Below are positions 15,670-24,620 of a stretch of DNA of 64,000 bases, piece after piece. The DNA lies in the NCBI RefSeq assembly GCF_030818485.1, contig NZ_JAUTAJ010000004.1, positions 3,133,501-3,197,500 of the forward strand. Direction: 5' to 3'. This DNA comes from Pseudoroseomonas cervicalis (GTDB lineage Bacteria > Pseudomonadota > Alphaproteobacteria > Acetobacterales > Acetobacteraceae). The notes beneath the pieces are model-generated. The model searched no databases, had not been told where the DNA came from, and was given only the letters and a program-made list of their open reading frames with translations. Each line of letters starts with the position of its first letter. The first letter of the stretch is position 1. The position numbers and the translations under genes are program-made.

Positions 15670-16271
15670 TGGCGAAGGATACGAAGAAGAAGCCGCAGAA
15701 GGCCAAGGCCGCGCCGAAGAAGGCGGCGGCCCGCGCCACGGCGGATAAGGCGGCGGTGAAGAAGGCGGCCGGCAAGGTGGCGGTGAAGGCCAAGGCCCGG
15801 GCGAAGGCGGCGCTGCCGCTGCCGCCGGAGATCCCGGCCGGCGCCCGCCCGCGCAAGGCGGCGCTGCAGGCCGAGGCGCGCCACCTGGCGCCGCTCGAGG
15901 TGCCGGTGAGCGGCGACATCGCCGTGCTGGCCCGGCTGTGGGAGACGGTGGAGGCGCGCCGCCTCTCCGGCGACACGGTGAATTCGCATTCCGCCCGGCT
16001 GATGGCGCGCGGCACGCCCAAGGTCGCCCAGAAGCTGGGCGAGGAGGCGGTGGAATGCGTCATCGAGGCGATCCAGGGCAATCACCGCGAGACGGTGATG
16101 GAGAGCGCCGACCTGCTCTACCACCTGATCGTGCTCTGGGTGGATGCCGGCATCCGCCCGGAGGAGGTGTGGTCCGAGCTGGAGCGGCGCGAGGGCATTT
16201 CCGGCATCGCCGAGAAGGCGGCCCGCCCCAAGGGCATCGTCCGCGCCGCCGAGACCACGAAGCTTCCCTAG
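15669..16271 (+). CDS. hisE: Phosphoribosyl-ATP diphosphatase HisE with Lys/Ala-rich N-terminal tail
   Basis: A 200-residue protein. Residues about 81-185 are HisE (LWETVEARR, ARGTPKVAQKLGEEAVECVI, ESADLLYHLIVLWVDAG), which hydrolyses phosphoribosyl-ATP to phosphoribosyl-AMP and pyrophosphate in histidine synthesis. Plain HisE is about 105 residues. Here residues 1-48 are extremely Lys/Ala-rich (KKKPQKAKAAPKKAAARATA...), like bacterial histone H1-like tails, followed by a short Pro-containing linker. The start codon overlaps the hisF stop, which fixes the N-terminus unless an internal start is used; no in-frame ATG lies between residue 1 and the HisE core. Confidence 0.9.
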   Translation: MAKDTKKKPQKAKAAPKKAAARATADKAAVKKAAGKVAVKAKARAKAALPLPPEIPAGARPRKAALQAEARHLAPLEVPVSGDIAVLARLWETVEARRLSGDTVNSHSARLMARGTPKVAQKLGEEAVECVIEAIQGNHRETVMESADLLYHLIVLWVDAGIRPEEVWSELERREGISGIAEKAARPKGIVRAAETTKLP

Positions 16272-16357
16272 GGCAGGCCGCCCCGAGGGGCCGATCGCCC
16301 GAACCGCGCCGCACCGCACCGGGCGCGGCGCCCATCCGCCGAAGGAGGAGAACAGCC

Positions 16358-16741
16358 ATGCCGGTGTCCGGCCTGCCGCCCTATGACGAGGGCAACATCT
16401 TCGCCCGCATCCTGCGCGGCGAGATCCCGGCGCGGAAGGTGCTGGAGGACGAGCATGCCCTGGCCTTCCACGACATCGCGCCGCAGGCGCCGGTGCATGT
16501 GCTGGTGATCCCGAAGGGCCGCTATGTCTCGGTGGCGGATTTCTCCGCCTCCGCCGGCCCGGAGGAGGTGGCGGGCTTCTGGCGCGCCGTCGGCCAGGTG
16601 GCGCGGCAGCTCGGGCTGGACAGCCAGGGCTACCGGGTGCTGACCAATATGGGCGAGGATGCCGGGCAGGAGGTGCCGCATTTCCACGTGCACATCCTGG
16701 GCGGCCGGCGGCTCGGCCCGATGCTGGCGAAGCAGGGCTGA
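16358..16741 (+). CDS. HIT-family nucleotide hydrolase
   Basis: A 127-residue HIT-domain (Hint/PKCI type) protein. The catalytic histidine triad is VPHFHVHILGGRRLG near the C-terminus; the N-terminal NIFARILRGEIPARKVLED is typical. The family hydrolyses purine nucleoside phosphoramidates. A strong GGAGGAG lies 6 bases before ATG 16358. Its position right after hisE is a common alphaproteobacterial arrangement. Confidence 0.92.
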   Translation: MPVSGLPPYDEGNIFARILRGEIPARKVLEDEHALAFHDIAPQAPVHVLVIPKGRYVSVADFSASAGPEEVAGFWRAVGQVARQLGLDSQGYRVLTNMGEDAGQEVPHFHVHILGGRRLGPMLAKQG

Positions 16742-16797
16742 GCGGCGGGCGCCGGTCAGCCCTTGATCGGCGGGCCCGGCATCGCCATCCCAACCGC

Positions 16798-17652
16798 ATG
16801 GCTGATCCGATCCAAGAGGCCGAGGCGCGCAGCGCGCTGGACGCCGCAGGTCTGCTGCCGGATGCCGAGCTGGATCTCGGCATGGTGGCGCTGCAATTCG
16901 CCCGCATCGACGCGCCGCAGGCCGATTGGCAGGCGGCCGCCGCACAGCTCTCCGGCCTGGCGCGGGAGGCGGTGGCGGCGGCCACCGCCGACCCGCAGGC
17001 CGATGCCGGGGATGCCCAGCGCCGCGCCGCGCTGCTCGGCGCGCTGCTGGCCCGGCACGGCTTCGCCGGCGACGAGGCCAGCTATGACGACCCGGCCAAT
17101 GCCAATCTGATCCAGGTGCTGGAGCGGCGGCGCGGCCTGCCGGTGGCGCTCGGCATCCTCTGGCTGCACCTGGCCGAGGCGGCGGGCTGGCGCGCGCATG
17201 GGCTGGATTTCCCGGGGCATTTCCTGATCGGGCTGGAGGGCAGCCAGGGCCCGGCGGTGGTCGACCCCTTCCATGGCGGGGCGGTGCTGGCGGCGCCGGA
17301 GCTGCGCGCGCTGCTGAAGCGGCTGCAGGGGCCGCAGGCGGAGCTGCACCCCTCGATGCTGGGGGCGGTCGGCAAGCGCGAGGTGCTGCTGCGGCTGCAG
17401 AACAACCTCAAGCTGCGGCGGCTGCGCGCCGGCGCCCTGGCCGAGGCGCTGGACTGCGCCGAGGACATGCTGCGCCTGGCCCCCGCCGCCGCGCCGCTAT
17501 GGCGCGAGGCGGCGCTGATGAACCAGCGGCTGGACCGGATGGGCGCGGCGCTGGAGCGGCTGGACCGCTACATCGCCCTGCTGCCGCCGGAGGGCGAGGC
17601 GGCGCTGCAGGCCCGCGCCCTGGCCATGGAATGGCGGCAGCGGCTGAACTGA
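16798..17652 (+). CDS. SirB1-family transglutaminase-like/TPR protein
   Basis: A 284-residue protein. The core NANLIQVLERRRGLPVALGI followed by LDFPGHFLIGLEG is typical of SirB1/YchA proteins with an inactive transglutaminase-like fold, and the C-terminus (EALDCAEDMLRLAPAAAPLW; ALERLDRYIALLP) has tetratricopeptide-like helices. The function is poorly known. It starts 56 bases after the HIT gene on the same strand. Confidence 0.8.
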   Translation: MADPIQEAEARSALDAAGLLPDAELDLGMVALQFARIDAPQADWQAAAAQLSGLAREAVAAATADPQADAGDAQRRAALLGALLARHGFAGDEASYDDPANANLIQVLERRRGLPVALGILWLHLAEAAGWRAHGLDFPGHFLIGLEGSQGPAVVDPFHGGAVLAAPELRALLKRLQGPQAELHPSMLGAVGKREVLLRLQNNLKLRRLRAGALAEALDCAEDMLRLAPAAAPLWREAALMNQRLDRMGAALERLDRYIALLPPEGEAALQARALAMEWRQRLN

Positions 17653-17681
17653 ACGGGCGGCCGAACCGGGGGCGGCGGCCC

Positions 17682-18713
17682 TCAGTTGATCTCCTCATCG
17701 GCGGTGACGCCCCAGATCTCGCTGCGCAGGATATGGCCGCGATGGTCGCCCACCTGCACCTCGCACCAGCGGCTGGCGGCCTGGCAGCGGCGGATGCGGC
17801 CGACCACGCCCGGCATCAGCCGGGCCACCACGGCGCTGCCCTCGCCCTCGCTGCGGTGCAGGCTGCGCTCCTGCCCGCGCACCAGGAAGGTGCGGCGGCC
17901 GGCCAGGGTCGACTGGTGCACCCAGCCCTCGGTGCCGTCGATGTCGCGGATGCGGCGCCACTGATTGTATTCGCGCAGGATCTCCACCGGCATGTCGCGC
18001 CGCTGATAGGTCCATTCGATCGGGAAGCGGGTGTCCGGTCCGATGCGCAGATTGACCTCGTCGCTGCGCAGCGAGACGAAGCGCGGGATCGGCAGGCCGG
18101 TGACGCTGCCCATGCTGGGCTGCTGGATCTCGGCCGGGCTCGGCGCCGGCTGGGCCGGGGGCTGGGCGGGGGCGGCGGCGGCCCCGGCGGCGGCACCCGC
18201 CGCGGCCCCGGCGGCCGCCCCCGCGGCGGCGCCGCGCGGCGGCCGGCGGGCCGGGGTGGCGGGGGCGTTCTGCACCGGCGCCTGGCGGGCCTGGCCCTGG
18301 TTCTGGGTCTGGCCCTGGGCGGGCGGGGTGGCCGGGCGCGGGCGCGGCTCGGCGCGCTGCGGCGTGGCGCCGGCGGGCGGGCGCAGCACCTGGCCGGGCT
18401 GGCTGCGCGGCACGGCGGGGGTGGCCGCCGGCGGCGTGGCCTGCGGCGCGGTGGCGCGTGGGGTGGACGGGGTCTCGCTGCGCTGGGCCGGGCGCACCGG
18501 CACGGCGCCGGGCGGCGGGCGCAGCACATTGCCCTGGGGGGCGGCCGCGCCGGAGCCTTGCTGGGCGCCGCCGGGCGGCACCGGCGGCTGCAGCGTCGGG
18601 CCACCGCCCAGGCTGGAACCGCCCAGGCTGGATTGGGCCAGCGCCGGGCCGGAGGGCAGGGCCAGCAGCGAGAGCAGCAGCGGCAGGGAAGCGAACAGCG
18701 TGAGCCGGGCCAT
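17682..18713 (-). CDS. Secreted SH3-domain protein with Pro/Ala-rich linker
   Basis: A 343-residue protein. The signal peptide is MARLTLFASLPLLLSLLALP...ALAQ. Residues about 30-200 are low-complexity Pro/Gln/Ala with AGAA repeats (five copies of a 12-base unit) and repeated VLRPP segments. The C-terminal 140 residues carry bacterial SH3-like repeats (SLRSDEVNLRIGPDTRFPIE; QERSLHRSEGEGSAVVARLM) and two cysteines (IRRCQAASRWCEV). Such domains bind peptidoglycan or periplasmic partners; the exact role is unknown. It starts at the ATG where the signal peptide begins. Confidence 0.8.
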   Translation of the reverse strand: MARLTLFASLPLLLSLLALPSGPALAQSSLGGSSLGGGPTLQPPVPPGGAQQGSGAAAPQGNVLRPPPGAVPVRPAQRSETPSTPRATAPQATPPAATPAVPRSQPGQVLRPPAGATPQRAEPRPRPATPPAQGQTQNQGQARQAPVQNAPATPARRPPRGAAAGAAAGAAAGAAAGAAAAPAQPPAQPAPSPAEIQQPSMGSVTGLPIPRFVSLRSDEVNLRIGPDTRFPIEWTYQRRDMPVEILREYNQWRRIRDIDGTEGWVHQSTLAGRRTFLVRGQERSLHRSEGEGSAVVARLMPGVVGRIRRCQAASRWCEVQVGDHRGHILRSEIWGVTADEEIN

Positions 18714-19016
18714 GCGCCGATCAGGCCCGTTTTGCGCGCCCCTGGTCAAGCGCTGCTCCCGCACCGCAACACAGCCCCCCACCGCAGCATCCCCCAAGCC
18801 AGCAATCCCATGCGTCTCCGTGGGGCGGCCGCCGCGCCGCAGGCTGGGCCAGGGCAGGGGGCCGCCGGGCGCGCCGGCGCCAGCGGCCGCGCATCCTGCT
18901 TTCCGCTGTAGAGCATCCGGGGGCGGGAAGAAACGCGGCGGTCGCGGTTTATGCTCGGCAAAACATGGGGCTAGGTGGTTTTCCTCGCCCTGTGTCTTTG
19001 ATGCCGCGCCGCAGAG
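18714..19016. other. 303-base gap, no gene recognised
   Basis: Between the SH3 protein and dsrE, both on the minus strand. The right-hand 80 bases are slightly less G+C-rich. Short frames here have no family likeness or ribosome binding site. I see no clear promoter or hairpin. Confidence 0.5.
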
Positions 19017-19391
19017 CTAGAGCGAGAGCATCTGCCCCGCGCCGACCGCGCCCAGGAAGGTGACGACGCCGGTGATCTCGACGCCCGGGGCGAGTTCGGC
19101 GGGGTCCAGCCCCTCGGCGCGCAGCCCGGCCTCGCAGACCAGGCGGCGCACGCCGAGATCCTGGGCGGCGTCGAGCAGCGGCGCGATGCCCACGACATTG
19201 CGGCGGGCCAGCACCGCCTCGCGCTCATCCGCCAGCAGGCGGGTGCGGCGGAGGAAGAGATGGCAGCCGGCATTGGTGGCAAACAGGATGACGGGGCGGC
19301 CGATGGCGGCGGCGCCGGTGGCCAGCATCAGCGCGTAATGCGCCGGCTCATGCCCCGGCGAGCGCAGCAGGATGCCGAGCGGCGCGCTCAT
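19017..19391 (-). CDS. DsrE-family protein
   Basis: A 124-residue protein with the DsrE/DsrF-like fold: GILLRSPGHEPAHYALMLAT, a GRPVILFATNAGCHLF strand with a cysteine, and LVCEAGLRAEGL with a second cysteine near residue 82. Family members carry sulfur or act in sulfur relay. Its ATG overlaps the TGA of the MoeB-like gene (ATGA), so the two are translationally coupled. The pairing with a sulfur-carrier activating enzyme fits a shared sulfur-transfer role; this is inference. Confidence 0.75.
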   Translation of the reverse strand: MSAPLGILLRSPGHEPAHYALMLATGAAAIGRPVILFATNAGCHLFLRRTRLLADEREAVLARRNVVGIAPLLDAAQDLGVRRLVCEAGLRAEGLDPAELAPGVEITGVVTFLGAVGAGQMLSL

Positions 19392-20236
19392 GCGCTGGCC
19401 CCCACGCCGCAGAGCACCGGCTCCGGCGCCACCGCGTGGCAGGCGAGGTCGCGGATGCGGGGGGCAGGGCCGCAGAGCGGGCATTCCGGGTCGCGCTTCA
19501 GGGCCACGGTGCGGAAGCGGGCATCCAGCGCGTCCCACAGCAGCAGGCGGCCGGCCATGGTCTCGCCGATGCCCAGGATCTCCTTCAGCACCTCGGTGGC
19601 CTGGAGGGTGCCCATGACGCCGGTGACGGCGCCGAGCACCCCGGCCTCGGAGCAGCTGGGCACCAGGCCGGGGGGTGGCGGCTCGGGGTGCAGGCAGCGC
19701 TGGCAGGGGAAGGGGGCGCCGAGATGCGATTTGTAGGTGGAGAGCTGGCCCTCGAAGCGCAGCACGGCGGCCGAGATCAGGGTGCGGCCGAGCAGGTGGC
19801 AGGCATCGCCGAGCAGGAAGCGGGTCGGGAAATTGTCGGTGCCGTCGCAGATGATGTCGTAGCGCGGGATCAGCTCCCGCGCCGCCGTGGCGTCGAGGCG
19901 GCGCTGATGCACCTCGACCCGCACCTCGGGGTTCAGGCGGCGGATGGTCTCGGCGGCGCTGTCGGCCTTGTTGCGGCCGAGGCGGGCGGTGTCATGCGCC
20001 ACCTGCCGCTGCAGGTTGGAGAGTTCGAGGTGGTCGTCATCGATCAGCCCGATGGTGCCGATGCCGGCGGCGGCGAGGTAGAGGGCCAGCGGCGAGCCCA
20101 GCCCGCCGGCGCCCACCAGCAGCACGCGGGCGGCGCGCAGCTTCGCCTGGCCGATGGCGCCGACATCCTGGAGCAGGATGTGGCGCGAATACCGGTGCAG
20201 CTCGGAATCGGTGAAGTCGAGGTCCATCTGCGACAT
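19388..20236 (-). CDS. moeB: MoeB/ThiF-type adenylyltransferase
   Basis: A 282-residue E1-like enzyme that adenylates the C-terminal glycine of a ubiquitin-like sulfur carrier (MoaD, ThiS or similar). It starts with YSRHILLQDVGAIGQAKL; the ATP loop is VGAGGLGSPLALYLAAAGIG; then DDDHLELSNLQRQ and CDGTDNFPTRFL. Zinc cysteines occur in PCQRCLHPE and DPECPLCGPA, and there is no rhodanese domain. MoeB, ThiF and HesA cannot be separated by sequence alone. It lies downstream of ubiE-coaBC-dut on the same strand. Confidence 0.85.
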   Translation of the reverse strand: MSQMDLDFTDSELHRYSRHILLQDVGAIGQAKLRAARVLLVGAGGLGSPLALYLAAAGIGTIGLIDDDHLELSNLQRQVAHDTARLGRNKADSAAETIRRLNPEVRVEVHQRRLDATAARELIPRYDIICDGTDNFPTRFLLGDACHLLGRTLISAAVLRFEGQLSTYKSHLGAPFPCQRCLHPEPPPPGLVPSCSEAGVLGAVTGVMGTLQATEVLKEILGIGETMAGRLLLWDALDARFRTVALKRDPECPLCGPAPRIRDLACHAVAPEPVLCGVGASA

Positions 20237-20269
20237 ATGGGTGCGACGCTGCCTGACTGAAGGCGGGGT

Positions 20270-20324
20270 CCGGGGTGGCCCTGCCACCCCGGTGGTGGGG
20301 CTTGGGGAGGCAAAGCCTCCCCAA
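20270..20324. repeat. Pair of intergenic hairpins
   Basis: CCGGGGTGG-CCCTG-CCACCCCGG (20270-20292) and TTGGGGAGGC-AAA-GCCTCCCCAA (20302-20324), filling the gap between moeB and dut. Same two-module layout as at 14703 and 30725. Confidence 0.8.
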
Positions 20325-20327
20325 TCT

Positions 20328-20771
20328 TTACGAGTGACCCGTGCTGCCGAAGCCGCCCGCGCCGCGCCCGGTCTCGGGCAGGGTGTCCACTTCCTCCCAG
20401 CCCGCGCGGATGACCGGCGCCAGCACCCCTTGCGCGATGCGCATGCCGCGCTCGACGGTGAAGGGGGCGTCGCCGGTGTTCAGCACGATGATCTGCACCT
20501 CGCCGCGGTAATCCTCGTCGATGGTGCCGGGGCTGTTGGGCAGCACGATGCCGTGCTTCAGCGCCAGGCCGGAGCGCGGCCGGATCTGCAGCTCGTGATT
20601 GGCGGGCAGGGCCATCTGCAGGCCGGTCGGCACCAGGGTGCGCTGCCCGGGGGCGATGACCAGCGGGGCGGTCACGGCGGCCAGCAGGTCGAAGCCCGCG
20701 GCGCCGTCGGTGGCGTAGCTCGGCAGGGGCAGGCCCTCGGCATGGGGCAGGCGGCGGATGGCGATCTTCAT
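20328..20771 (-). CDS. dut: dUTP diphosphatase
   Basis: A 147-residue trimeric dUTPase that hydrolyses dUTP to dUMP and pyrophosphate. All five motifs are present: [47 protein letters not shown] and the P-loop-like C-terminal [10 protein letters not shown]. Its ATG overlaps the coaBC stop by one base (TGATG), so the genes are coupled. Confidence 0.95.
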   Translation of the reverse strand: MKIAIRRLPHAEGLPLPSYATDGAAGFDLLAAVTAPLVIAPGQRTLVPTGLQMALPANHELQIRPRSGLALKHGIVLPNSPGTIDEDYRGEVQIIVLNTGDAPFTVERGMRIAQGVLAPVIRAGWEEVDTLPETGRGAGGFGSTGHS

Positions 20772-21964
20772 CAGGCGAAAAACTCGGCGATGCGGGTGGC
20801 GAGGCGGGCGGCGACCTCGGGCTTGGGCAGGCGGGGCCAGTCCTCCACCCCGGTGTCGGTGACGAGGTGGACGGCATTCTCCTCGCCGCCCATCACATCG
20901 CCGGAAACGTCATTGGCCAGGATCCAGTCGCAGCCCTTGCGCTGGCGCTTGGCGATGGCGTTGGGGATGACCTTCTCCGTCTCCGCCGCGAAGCCGACCA
21001 CCAGGCGGGGCCGCTGCGCATGGCGGGAGAGGGTGGCGAGGATGTCCGGGTTCAGCGCCAGCGCCAGAGGCGGCGGTGCCTCGCCGGGGATTTTTTTCAG
21101 TTTCTGGGTGGCCTCGCCGGCGCTGCGCCAATCGGCCACGGCGGCGGCGCAGATGGCGGCGTCGGCGGGCAGGGCGGATTCGCAGGCGGCCAGCATCTCG
21201 CGCGCGCTCTCGATCCGCACCGTGGCCACACCGGCCGGGTCGGGCAGGGTGACGGGGCCGGAGACCAGGGTGACCCGGGCGCCGAGCGCGGCCAGCGCCG
21301 CGGCGATGGCGTGGCCCTGCTTGCCGCTGCTGCGGTTGGCGATGTAGCGGACCGGGTCGATCGGCTCATGCGTCGGGCCGCTGGTGACCAGGATGTGCCG
21401 GCCGGCGAGCGGCTTCGCGCCGGGGTCGAGCAGGGCCTGGATGGCGGCAAGGATCTCGGCCGGTTCGGCCAGGCGGCCCGGGCCGCTCTCGGCCTCGGCC
21501 ATGGCGCCGTCATTCGGGCCGATGAACTGCACGCCGCGCGACGTCAGCGCCGCCATGTTGGCCCGCGTCGCGGGATGCGCCCACATGGCCCAGTTCATCG
21601 CGGGGGCCACCAGCACGGGCCGGTCGGTGGCCAGCAGCACGGTGCTGGCCAGATCATCGGCCAGGCCATGCGCCATCTTGGCCAGGAAATCCGCCGAGGC
21701 CGGCACCACCGCGACCAGATCCGCCATGCGGGCCAGGCGGATATGACCGACATCCGCCTCCCCCTGCAGCGACCAGAGGTCCTGGTGCACCGGCTCGCCG
21801 GCGATGGCCTGGAGCGCGTTCGGCGTGACGAAGCGGGCGCCGCCCGCGGTCAGCACCGGCGTCACCCGCGCCCCCGCCTTGCGCAGCAGCCGCGTCAGCT
21901 CCAGCGCCTTGTAGGCGGAGACGCTGCCGGAGACGACCAGCAGCACATGCTTCCCCGCCGGCAT
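20771..21964 (-). CDS. coaBC: Bifunctional phosphopantothenoylcysteine decarboxylase/synthetase
   Basis: A 397-residue coenzyme A biosynthesis enzyme. The N-terminal flavin-dependent CoaC half has [20 protein letters not shown], the active-site histidine in [10 protein letters not shown], and [14 protein letters not shown]. The C-terminal CoaB half (from about residue 190: [18 protein letters not shown], then [30 protein letters not shown]) joins cysteine to 4'-phosphopantothenate using CTP. It begins 6 bases after the ubiE stop; the frequent intervening ubiB is absent. Confidence 0.95.
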   Translation of the reverse strand: MPAGKHVLLVVSGSVSAYKALELTRLLRKAGARVTPVLTAGGARFVTPNALQAIAGEPVHQDLWSLQGEADVGHIRLARMADLVAVVPASADFLAKMAHGLADDLASTVLLATDRPVLVAPAMNWAMWAHPATRANMAALTSRGVQFIGPNDGAMAEAESGPGRLAEPAEILAAIQALLDPGAKPLAGRHILVTSGPTHEPIDPVRYIANRSSGKQGHAIAAALAALGARVTLVSGPVTLPDPAGVATVRIESAREMLAACESALPADAAICAAAVADWRSAGEATQKLKKIPGEAPPPLALALNPDILATLSRHAQRPRLVVGFAAETEKVIPNAIAKRQRKGCDWILANDVSGDVMGGEENAVHLVTDTGVEDWPRLPKPEVAARLATRIAEFFA

Positions 21965-21970
21965 GGCGGG

Positions 21971-22708
21971 TTACAGCTTCCAGCCGGTGTGGATGGCGAC
22001 GATGCCGCCCGAGAGGTTGCGGTAGCCCACCCGCTCGAACCCCGCGCCCTCGAACATGCCGGCCAGCGTCGGCTGGTCGGGGAACATGCGGATGCTCTCG
22101 GCCAGATACTGGTAGCTCTCGGCATCCTTGGCGATGCGGCCGCCGATGGCGGGCAGCGCCTTGAAGGACCAGGCGTCGTAGAGCGGCCGCAGCGCGTCGA
22201 TCTCCAGGCGCGAGAATTCCAGCACATGCATGCGCCCGCCCGGGCGCAGCACGCGGAAGCCCTCGCGCAGCACCGCATCCTTGTCGGTGCAGTTGCGCAG
22301 GCCGAAGGCCATGGAGACCTTCTCGACACAGGCATCCGGCAGCGGGATGCGCTCGGCATCGCAGCAGACGAAGGACAGGCCGTCCGCCAGCCCCTTCTGC
22401 AAGGCGCGGTTCTGCCCGACATTCAGCATGGCGGCGTTGATGTCGGCCAGGATGACCCGGCCGGCGCCGCGCTTCTTGGCCAGGAAGGCGACATCGCCGG
22501 TGCCGGCGGCGAGGTCGAGCAGCGTGTCGCGCGGGCCGGCGCCGATGGCGGCGACGAAGGCGTGTTTCCAGGCCCGGTGCAGGCCCAGCGACATCAGGTC
22601 GTTCATCACGTCGTATTTCGGCGCGACGCTGTCGAAGACCTCCCGCACCATGGAGGCCTTGGCCTCGCGGGGGACTTCCTTGAAGCCGAAATCGGTGGTC
22701 TGGGTCAT
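21971..22708 (-). CDS. ubiE: Ubiquinone biosynthesis C-methyltransferase
   Basis: A 245-residue S-adenosylmethionine-dependent methyltransferase of the UbiE/COQ5 type. Signatures are VFDSVAPKYDVMNDLMSLGL, the SAM loop LLDLAAGTGDVAFLA, FVCCDAERIPLPDACVEKV and AFGLRNCTDKDAVLREGFRV. It methylates the ring carbon of demethoxy-ubiquinol (or demethylmenaquinol). It is first in a minus-strand chain with coaBC and dut. In many alphaproteobacteria mutM precedes it and ubiB follows; here mutM is about 36 kb away. Confidence 0.93.
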   Translation of the reverse strand: MTQTTDFGFKEVPREAKASMVREVFDSVAPKYDVMNDLMSLGLHRAWKHAFVAAIGAGPRDTLLDLAAGTGDVAFLAKKRGAGRVILADINAAMLNVGQNRALQKGLADGLSFVCCDAERIPLPDACVEKVSMAFGLRNCTDKDAVLREGFRVLRPGGRMHVLEFSRLEIDALRPLYDAWSFKALPAIGGRIAKDAESYQYLAESIRMFPDQPTLAGMFEGAGFERVGYRNLSGGIVAIHTGWKL

Positions 22709-22858
22709 GCCCTACAGGATAGCGCGCCGGCGGGGTTCGGGAAGGGGGAGGGCGGCCCGGCCCCGGCCGCCAGGGGGAGGCACTGGGGAGGCGCTCCGCC
22801 CTGTTTCTGTCATGCTCGCCGGACAAGCTTGGGCAGGACCAGGAAGGGGATATCCGGG

Positions 22859-24445
22859 ATGCGATTCGGGGCACGAGGCGCGGCGCTGGCCGCCATCGCT
22901 CTGCTGGCGGGATGCCAGCCGACGGGCCAGGGCGGCGCGGGGCCGATGGCGACCGCGGGCGTCACCCCGCCGGCGGCGGCGGTCGCGCCAGCGCCGGCCG
23001 AGACGCTGGCGCGCTTCGCCAATGCCGTGCCGAGCGGCTGGGTGGACACCGCCGCGCAGCCCTTCGCCACGATTTCCCTGGCGCAGGACACCGCCTCCTA
23101 TGTCTATGCCCGGCGCGTCATCGCCGAGGGGCGGCTGCCCGGCCCCGCCGCCATCCGGCCGGAGGAATTCCTCAACGCCTTCGACTATGGCTACCCGCCG
23201 CCGGAGCCGGGGCAGGTCTTCGGCCGCTTCGTCGCCATCTATCCCTCGCCCTGGGCGCCGGGGCGGCAGATCGTGCAGATCGGCCTGCGCAGCCCGGACG
23301 CCCCGCCGCGGCGCGAGCGGCCGCGGCTGAACCTGGTCTTCCTGATCGACGTCTCCGGCTCGATGCAGGGGAAGGACCGGCTGGAGCTGCTGCGCGAGGG
23401 GCTGCTGCTGATGCTGCCGCAGCTCACCGCGGCGGATCGTGTCTCCCTTGTCACCTATGCCAGCGACACCAGGACGGTGCTGGACTCCGTGCCGGGCGAC
23501 CGGCGGGAGGAGATCCGGCGCGCGCTGGAAGGGCTGCGGGCGGGGGGCGGCACCGCCGGCGGGGCGGGGCTGCGCGCCGCCTATGCGCTCGCCGAGCGGC
23601 AGCGCGACCCGGAGGCGGTGAACCGCGTCATCCTGGCCACCGATGGCGATTTCAACCTGGGCGCCTCCAGCCCGGCGGAGCTGCAGCGGCTGATCACCGA
23701 GCAGCGGCGCGCCGGGCTCTACCTGACCGCCATCGGCGTCGGCATGGAGAATCTGAACGACCGCACGCTGCACACCCTGGCGCGGGCCGGCAATGGCACG
23801 GCGATCCATGCCGCGACGCTCGAGGATCTGCGGCGCGGGCTGGTGGAGGACCTGTCCGGCAACATCCTGCCGGCCGCCGATGACGTGAAGCTGCAGGTGG
23901 AGTTCAACCCGGCCCGTGTCTCCTATTACCGGCTGATCGGCTTCGAGACCCGGCAATTGCGCCGCGAGGATCTGCGCAACGACCGGGCGGATGCCGGGGA
24001 GGTCGGCACCGGCCGCAGCATCACCGCGCTGTTCGAGATCGCCGAGACCGGCAGCCGGGCGGAGCCGGTGCCGTCCCGCCGCTACGGCCCCGGCGCCGCG
24101 GCGGCGGCGGCGGCGCGGGCGGCGGGCGGGCTGGATGCGGAGCTCGGCTTCCTGCGCGTGGCCTATAAGCGGCCGGGGCAGGCGCGCGCCGAGGAATTCG
24201 ACCGGCCGATCACCTTCGCGGACCGGGTGGACAGGCTGGAGGCGGCGCCGGAGGCCGCGCGGCTGGCCGCCGCCATCGCCGGCTTCGCCGAGCGGCTGCG
24301 GCGTTCGGAGCAGATCGGCAGCTGGAGCTTCGCGGATTCCCTGGCCCTGGCGGAGGGCGCGCGCGGCGCCGACCGCGATGGCCGCCGGGCGGAGCTGATC
24401 GCCACGCTGAAGATGGCCGCGGCCCTCGAGGCGGCGGGCCGCTGA
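22859..24445 (+). CDS. YfbK-like VWA-domain lipoprotein
   Basis: A 528-residue protein. A lipobox (ALLAGC, C19) predicts a lipoprotein. Residues about 75-145 match the YfbK N-terminal region (DTASYVYARRVIAEGRLPGP). The VWA domain has a full MIDAS (LIDVSGSMQG, D164; then GGTAGGAGL; VILATDGDFNLG). The C-terminal part (YYRLIGFETRQLRREDL...DADAGEVG-like; LGFLRVAYKRPG) matches DUF3520. Such proteins probably bind metal-dependent partners in the envelope. GGAAGGGG lies about 9 bases before ATG 22859; it is divergent from ubiE. Confidence 0.85.
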   Translation: MRFGARGAALAAIALLAGCQPTGQGGAGPMATAGVTPPAAAVAPAPAETLARFANAVPSGWVDTAAQPFATISLAQDTASYVYARRVIAEGRLPGPAAIRPEEFLNAFDYGYPPPEPGQVFGRFVAIYPSPWAPGRQIVQIGLRSPDAPPRRERPRLNLVFLIDVSGSMQGKDRLELLREGLLLMLPQLTAADRVSLVTYASDTRTVLDSVPGDRREEIRRALEGLRAGGGTAGGAGLRAAYALAERQRDPEAVNRVILATDGDFNLGASSPAELQRLITEQRRAGLYLTAIGVGMENLNDRTLHTLARAGNGTAIHAATLEDLRRGLVEDLSGNILPAADDVKLQVEFNPARVSYYRLIGFETRQLRREDLRNDRADAGEVGTGRSITALFEIAETGSRAEPVPSRRYGPGAAAAAAARAAGGLDAELGFLRVAYKRPGQARAEEFDRPITFADRVDRLEAAPEAARLAAAIAGFAERLRRSEQIGSWSFADSLALAEGARGADRDGRRAELIATLKMAAALEAAGR

Positions 24446-24620
24446 GGCGCGGCAGCGGGGCGCGGGCCCGCCGCCCGCGCCGCGTCGCGGCAGGGCCGCG
24501 CCGGCCGCATCGGCGGCACAGCCCCGTCGCGTGACGGGCCGGCGGCGGCAAGCGGGCGGCGGAGCGGCTGAAAGCCCTGCCACCGCCCCGCCCTCACCGC
24601 CCCGGCAGGCGGTGCCGGGC

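Noticed and set aside
18746..18961. Small minus-strand frame upstream of the SH3-protein gene
   Set aside because: No ribosome binding site and no family likeness; low-complexity Arg/Ala/Pro composition.
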